A stretch of 64,000 nucleotides of DNA from Ceratodon purpureus (Eukaryota; Streptophyta; Bryopsida; Pseudoditrichales; Ditrichaceae), in NCBI GenBank assembly GCA_014871385.1, contig CM026429.1:13181783-13245782 (forward strand), read 5' to 3'. The stretch's first letter is position 1. The number at the start of each line of letters is the position of its first letter. Below are positions 58,941-64,000 of this stretch, one piece after another. The translations under genes and the position numbers were made by a program. The notes under the pieces are model-generated. The model was not told where the DNA came from, ran no database searches, and saw only the letters and a program-made list of their open reading frames with translations.

Positions 58941-60983
58941 GTGATTGGAGGAGAGCTCGGAGAGAGGTGGAAAGCCATCACTAGATTAGGGTTACAAATG
59001 GTGCAGAGAATGTCCCCGCTTTACATACAAAGTGTGTCTGATTTAAGTTTTTGCAATTCATCTTCTCGATCAACTTTGATGTAGGGTTTCATAGACTCAT
59101 TAACGAGGCCATGTATTACCTTTGGGCTGAGATATGGATATGAATGTCATTTGGTTCATTTGGTTATTCCTTATGGTGAGTTGTTTTAGGCTATGTTCTC
59201 TTGTCTAAGTAGTACCTTGAAGATGGACAGTTTTGGGAAAGATGAGTTGGAAAGATTCAACTACGTGGTCTTCTACAGCGGAAGGAGTTACAATAGCATC
59301 ATTTTTGGAGAGTTTCACCAGGTTTGCCTAAAATAATGTGCTCCACGCTTAAAAGACTTAAACGAGTATTAATAGTGGATACTCTCTATAAATGTTCGCT
59401 TTGGGAGTTAAAATTTCCTAACATTTATAGTGAGTTTACATTGTAACAATTATAAAAGGAGCTTTTTGAATGCGTAACAAATACAAATTCATAACGATTA
59501 GGAGTTTATAAGGTGAATTTTTCAAAATCAACATGTACAAAATATGTGTATCAGATTAACCTTTTATTGATGTTTTATGAAACAAAATAAGATTCAATAG
59601 TCCTTTGGATTGATTCTAAGGCATTCACAATCTTCAAATGCTTCTAAATTCCCAACAAAATCTTCATATGTTACTTAATTTCTAACATCACGCTAGCTAA
59701 CTTTGTAGTGACTTTATAGTGTCACTAGATTGTTGCTACATGTATATTTGGAGATTCATCACCTAGATGTCATCACATTATTAAATGTATTTCCTAGATT
59801 AACACGTATGAGAGGCAAATTCACAAAGTGAGGAATAAATTATTGATAACAATTAAACACATGTAATATTCTAATTAGCAATATGAAGGGAATACAATTT
59901 TGTTAACATATATAATGAATTAATGTTTATTAGTATAACATTTATTGAAGGTCAAAGGATGGACTACAATGGTAACTTCAGAAACTTGAGTTCAAGTCAT
60001 TTTACTTGGATTCAAGCTGAGAGGAAATAAACAATTCGTAAAAGATATTTCAATACAGAATCTCATAAGGGCAATCTATTCAGTGAAGCACTATGCTTGC
60101 TTGTTGAATTGCATAAGGTAGAGAAACCAAAACCCATTAATGCCTTCAAGGCGTGCGGTAGAGTTGCAATAAAATAGGGAGGTGGTAGACAAAAATAGAG
60201 AATATATGCATAACTGTGAGCTAGTTTTGAGTGACTGAGAGATATTTTTAGATGACTATGAGCTAGTTTTGGTGGATTGCAGTGCCATGTAATGTCAAGT
60301 TGTGGTTTTTCTTAAGTAGTCATATGTGCAATTTTTTGTGATATTAGTTAACAATTTTAGGTGTTTTTGTGGGTTGAAGAGGATACCACCACATTCAATT
60401 TAGAAAGAGTCTAGTATACAAGAAGGGGATTTGACAAACTTCCCACTTTAAAAAATTATAGATAATTATTTACGGGGAATAAGAATACAAAACAACTTGC
60501 ATTCTTCATCATTTCTTCTTCTTCATCTCAAAAACAATTCACCTAATTTCTAACTCCATTCCTTCCAGCTGAATTAATTACCTTATTTTCACGGTTTTGC
60601 TTCACTTAGCACAGCCTGCCGAACCTATTGAGCATAAGTTGAAAAACACCCTTTACTCAAAAAGTAAAATTAGTGATAACACAAGAATAGGGGTATAAAT
60701 TACCCTCAAAGCTTGGAAGACAAAACTACTACGTAAAAGAGATGTTGATTGAGAGATTCACAAGGCGATCTATTTAAAATAGCACTAAGCTTGTTGAATT
60801 GCATACCCTGATTATGTAATATTTGGCCTTGCTTCCGCCCATACTCCAAGGGAACGCGTTTTTTGGTGTTCCATATGAATTGAACTACCTCCAGCCACCT
60901 ACCTCCAAAATTGGTTTGATTAGCATCAATGTCAATGCCACAATGCCCATGGCAGCCACATAGTAAGAATCTAGAGGGTAGTC
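58941..60983. other. Intergenic region with small repeat remnants
   Basis: A short pogo-like remnant lies at about 59374-59440 (ctctataaatgtt ... aacatttatag). Pieces of the dispersed repeat lie at 60051-60119 and 60690-60836. No gene was recognised. Confidence 0.4.
60690..60836. repeat. Dispersed repeat, copy B
   Basis: Resembles 53234-53394; see the shared blocks named there. Confidence 0.6.
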
Positions 60984-61279
60984 TAAGGTAGAATGTCCTT
61001 AAACCAACCAAATAAGGATTTTGGTATAGTTGTGGCGCTGCTATGTATTTTTTGTAATTTTTCATAGAAGACAGAACATGAATTATGCGGAAGGCAATTT
61101 TTTCCGAAATTAAATAGCAAAAAACCAATTTATTATGAATTTTGTAAGTGGAAAGTGTCCCAGACCTAAAACCGATCAGATGCTGTAATGTACAAACTAT
61201 GTACATCTTATTTTTCAAAATCTAGAAATCAGGCCTGATCGGTTTTGGGTCGTGGTTGGTTTAAGGACATTCTACCTTA
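60984..61279. mobile_element. MITE, about 296 bp, 27-bp terminal inverted repeats
   Basis: The left end AAGGTAGAATGTCCTTAAAC and the inverse of the right end are identical over about 25 bases (through caacca). A second inverted pair (aaaccgatcag / ctgatcggttt) lies inside. No clear target duplication was seen. Confidence 0.65.
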
Positions 61280-63269
61280 ATTTATGCACTTGAGGTTTTA
61301 GGGGAGTGAACATGATATAAACTTAGAATGCACTGGAGAACCAAACTGGGTTATGCTCCTCAAACACTCTTACTGGATATTTAATTCCATTTCAATCCTT
61401 TCCATGGAGTAGTGGTTGGAGAGTGCGTCGCTAGCTCTGCGAGTAGGCCTGCCCCGCTCCAGACTGGCAGCGAAAAGAAGTGACGCGCCAGAAGACAAAA
61501 ACAGCAATTCATTCAATTATTTAAAATCATCCAACAAGGATGTGCAGCAGAGAAAAATAAATGGAAAATACAGGACAAAATAACCGAGGTCGTATATCAT
61601 TCACGACATAGTCAGACATGATGAAAGCGGACTCCATCCAAACAATACACTGTATCCGAAACACGACAGATACGAAATACAGGGGACAATACATACACAA
61701 TACGGCCAGAACATGTTTACAAATCTACATACATATACTATACAAAATACATGTATTATAGTCCAAGGTCTGTACCCATACATTAGAAATCACAATCACT
61801 CGCATGGGATCAGGTGAAAATATAGGATTTATGCATTACAAAATGAGACGCTCTGAACAGAAGCCTTCAGAAAGGGTGGTGTACTAATTCGGCCATATTG
61901 CGCATATTAATGGAGAATGGCGCGGGCGCCACATGCAAAGCGGAGCATATAATCTATTCACGCCTCATTCCATATAACCGTATAGAAGTCAGATTGAAAA
62001 ATGACAGGATCTTAGAACACTTCAATGTAACCGGCGAAAGGGTGAAGAAGGACAAAAATCATTCAGTTACTTGTATACTTGACATTCACAACCCATACAG
62101 TGGCAGCTGCTTATTATGATTGTTGTGTAATGCAATACGCACCAATGCAATTTTGTTGTGGAATCTTAGAATCGTTTGCTTATTTCGCTTGTTTCAGCTT
62201 TGTGAACGTCTTGCCAGATATGGTAAAGCTAACATCCGGCAAAAAAAAAATCACCCACGTCAGGAGGTCAGATGGTTCTACGGTTTTGGTTTTAGGGTGG
62301 TGCGCCCTGAGGATATTGCTTAAGTTGATTTTTGGATCGCATGATATTTGGTGCTACCTGATTATGCCAATGGAGCAGAATGCAAACGCTTATGAAGAGG
62401 CTGGTCGAGCTCCTGAAGGACTTCGATCCCTCCACCATCTCTATCTTTTCTACCAAGAATCAGGTGCGTGGGGATCTGCGGAGTATTACTATGTCTTCTC
62501 ACGTAAATGTAAAATCTGGTGCATGACCGCCATTGTTAGAAATTTAATAGGGTGTTAGCCCGGGTATAACATGGAGATGCCTAGAAGACACGGAGGTGGG
62601 AAAGGGGTAGTGAGTTAGAGAGTGAGGCAGATCTAAAGGAGGGACTAGTCGTGAGTCACGGTTATAGGGTGCGGGCTGTCCCAACGGACTGACTTGGGTG
62701 GTTGGCCAGAAAGGACTACCGTGGGAAGTCCAAGGAAACGGGGCAGCGAGGCAGGGAAAGGGGGAGCTGATGGACGTATGAGCTTCCAATAAGGGGGAAC
62801 CTCTGACTACTTATTCATGGAACCCCAAGGAGACCCTAGTACAGGCGCAGCAGAGAGTAACAAGAAAGAACTACACAGACTAGATCAACCAGATGGGTTA
62901 GGGTTAAGGGAACAGCACATACAAGACACACCAAGCATACATATGAGAAGACAAAGGGAGTGAAAGTGAGCAAGCCGAGTATAGCAAAGGGTAGAGGGTC
63001 TAATAGATTGGCAACGCCAAGAATTCCAAGAGTTCCTGGTCTCCTGATACAAAAGTGGCGGCCCAGCCGCGAGACAGAGACTCGACTCTACTAAGGCAAA
63101 CTGAAGAGTGTGTGTTCCTACCAAGCTACCCTGTTTATACTTGCTATTTTCCTAGTTTCTCTGCCCTAACTGATAGTTTGCACCGCTCGTGGCTTTCCTG
63201 GCTTCCATGGGTCGGGCCAGGTAACATTTTGCCCTCCCTCGGAGAGTGCAATCCGTCCCGGGTTGCAGG
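61280..63269. other. Intergenic region, GC-richer toward the right
   Basis: 62360-62464 could be an exon (MQTLMKRLVELLKDFDPSTI, ending at a GTGCGT donor), but no partner exon was found. 62550-63250 is GC-rich, repeat-like sequence without a recognised family. Confidence 0.3.
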
Positions 63270-64000
63270 TCAGCCACGCGTGCGTCTGTGGGCGTGTCTT
63301 CGATCTGGGCGGGTTTCCTCACGGGGAAGCTGGGTGCGACGACGGGGAGGAGCCTGGTTCCCATAGATGGCAGCTATGGCTGCACCAACACCTCTGTGGA
63401 TTAGATTGTGTTTGGATCTTGAGGTCACTGCATGCTGGAATGCATCATAGACAGTTTTTCCTAAGATCCTATTGCAAGCAGGGCATTGTACGTGGTCAGC
63501 CTCGGGATTGCTATAGACAGCAATCAGGTCAGGGTGGGCGGAAAAGTAGCGCTTCACTTCTTCAATCGCGGTGTCCAATTCCTCCTCGGCCTCTTTATCA
63601 TCGCTGGCCTGCACTTCAAGTCCAAATTCCTCTTCTATCTTTTTTAAAGCATCCTTATGTGATTTAAAAGTTTTAGGTCGCGGAAATACCATGGGGTTGA
63701 CAGGGCCTTGGGCAGCTTGGGCTGATGGTTGCAGGTGAGGCGACGGTTGAGGCGTGTCCTCGGGGTCATCGGAATTCTCCGGGATATCGACATGCTCAGC
63801 TTGTTCATGGATGTCGGGGATGGTCAAGGGAGGAGGCCGTGGATCCTCTTGGGCTGCTCTGGCCGGACTGATCGGGGCATGCTCCTCCTCTGGTGCCATG
63901 AGCGGGGACAGTGCTTCCATTGCTATGTCTTCCAGGTCCACGGAGTCCCAGTCGTGCTCGGACTGCTCCATCTCCAAGGTCGAAAGTGCATTGTCAATGC
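63270..64000 (-). CDS. Unrecognised acidic protein with C-terminal Cys/His motif (5' partial)
   Basis: The frame is open to the window edge, so the start may lie outside; the first Met inside is at 63977 (MEMEQSEHDWDSVDLEDIAM). The first about 140 residues are acidic and Pro/Ala-rich. A charged helix-like segment (KDALKKIEEEFGLEV, DKEAEEELDTAIEEVKRYF) follows. Near the end comes HVQCPACNRILGKTVYDAFQ, then HAVTSRSKHNLIHRGVGAA, a CxxC plus spaced His arrangement that could bind zinc and loosely recalls zf-XS or BED-like fingers. The tail is Arg-rich. I do not recognise the family. The surrounding sequence is repeat-like, so it may belong to a transposable element and not to a host gene. Confidence 0.5.
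   Translation of the reverse strand, partial: IDNALSTLEMEQSEHDWDSVDLEDIAMEALSPLMAPEEEHAPISPARAAQEDPRPPPLTIPDIHEQAEHVDIPENSDDPEDTPQPSPHLQPSAQAAQGPVNPMVFPRPKTFKSHKDALKKIEEEFGLEVQASDDKEAEEELDTAIEEVKRYFSAHPDLIAVYSNPEADHVQCPACNRILGKTVYDAFQHAVTSRSKHNLIHRGVGAAIAAIYGNQAPPRRRTQLPREETRPDRRHAHRRTRG

Noticed and set aside
61400-61480. tRNA-like or SINE-like GC-rich stretch
   Set aside because: A loose A-box-like word is present, but no B box and no cloverleaf could be formed.
1-64000. CRISPR arrays, tRNA and rRNA genes
   Set aside because: No regularly spaced identical repeats, cloverleaf sequences or rRNA segments were noticed. This was judged by eye only.

Overview
This is nuclear DNA from a land plant. 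Three kinds of evidence point to that: plant gene families (a plastocyanin precursor, a plant-type rhomboid, a type I inositol polyphosphate 5-phosphatase, a DUF1997 protein and an ATR3/Tah18-type diflavin reductase), GT-AG introns with AT-rich sequence, and a heavy load of small inverted-repeat transposons. The simple plastocyanin gene, the intronless diflavin reductase and an apparently intact piggyBac element fit a bryophyte, lycophyte or other non-seed plant better than an angiosperm. I cannot name the species.

Layout. 0-13 kb is a gene island: mitochondrial ribosomal protein bL12m (+), a four-exon rhomboid-like membrane protein (+) and, convergent to it, a 5-phosphatase gene of at least nine exons (-). 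13-27 kb is AT-rich repeat country. It holds one small intronless RMA-type RING E3 gene, TTAA-flanked piggyBac-like MITEs and a 0.94-kb Tc1/mariner-type fold-back element. 27.4-32.3 kb is a nested structure: a complete 3.9-kb piggyBac transposon with an uninterrupted 1033-residue transposase, inserted at TTAA in one arm of an older inverted-repeat element. Plastocyanin lies at 35.4-35.9 kb.

37.6-44.25 kb is the most unusual part. It is a near-perfect inverted repeat with two arms of about 3.1 kb and a 375-bp spacer. Each arm carries a fragment of a RING-finger gene and a GC-rich block with a TATA box that points inward, so a transcript from either end would fold into a long double-stranded RNA. 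A DUF1997 gene (-) begins 56 bp beyond its right end. 46-54 kb is repeat-rich with several more TTAA-flanked elements and a pogo/Emigrant-like MITE. The ATR3-like gene (-) is at 54.9-56.9 kb. Two more small inverted-repeat elements follow, and the window closes with the 3' part of an unrecognised acidic protein ending in a Cys/His motif.

The genes do not form an operon or a shared pathway. They are ordinary independent plant genes (mitochondrial translation, membrane proteolysis, phosphoinositide turnover, photosynthetic electron transport, cytosolic Fe-S assembly) separated by transposons. The elements share a theme: a probably active TTAA-specific piggyBac and several short TTAA-flanked elements that such a transposase might move.
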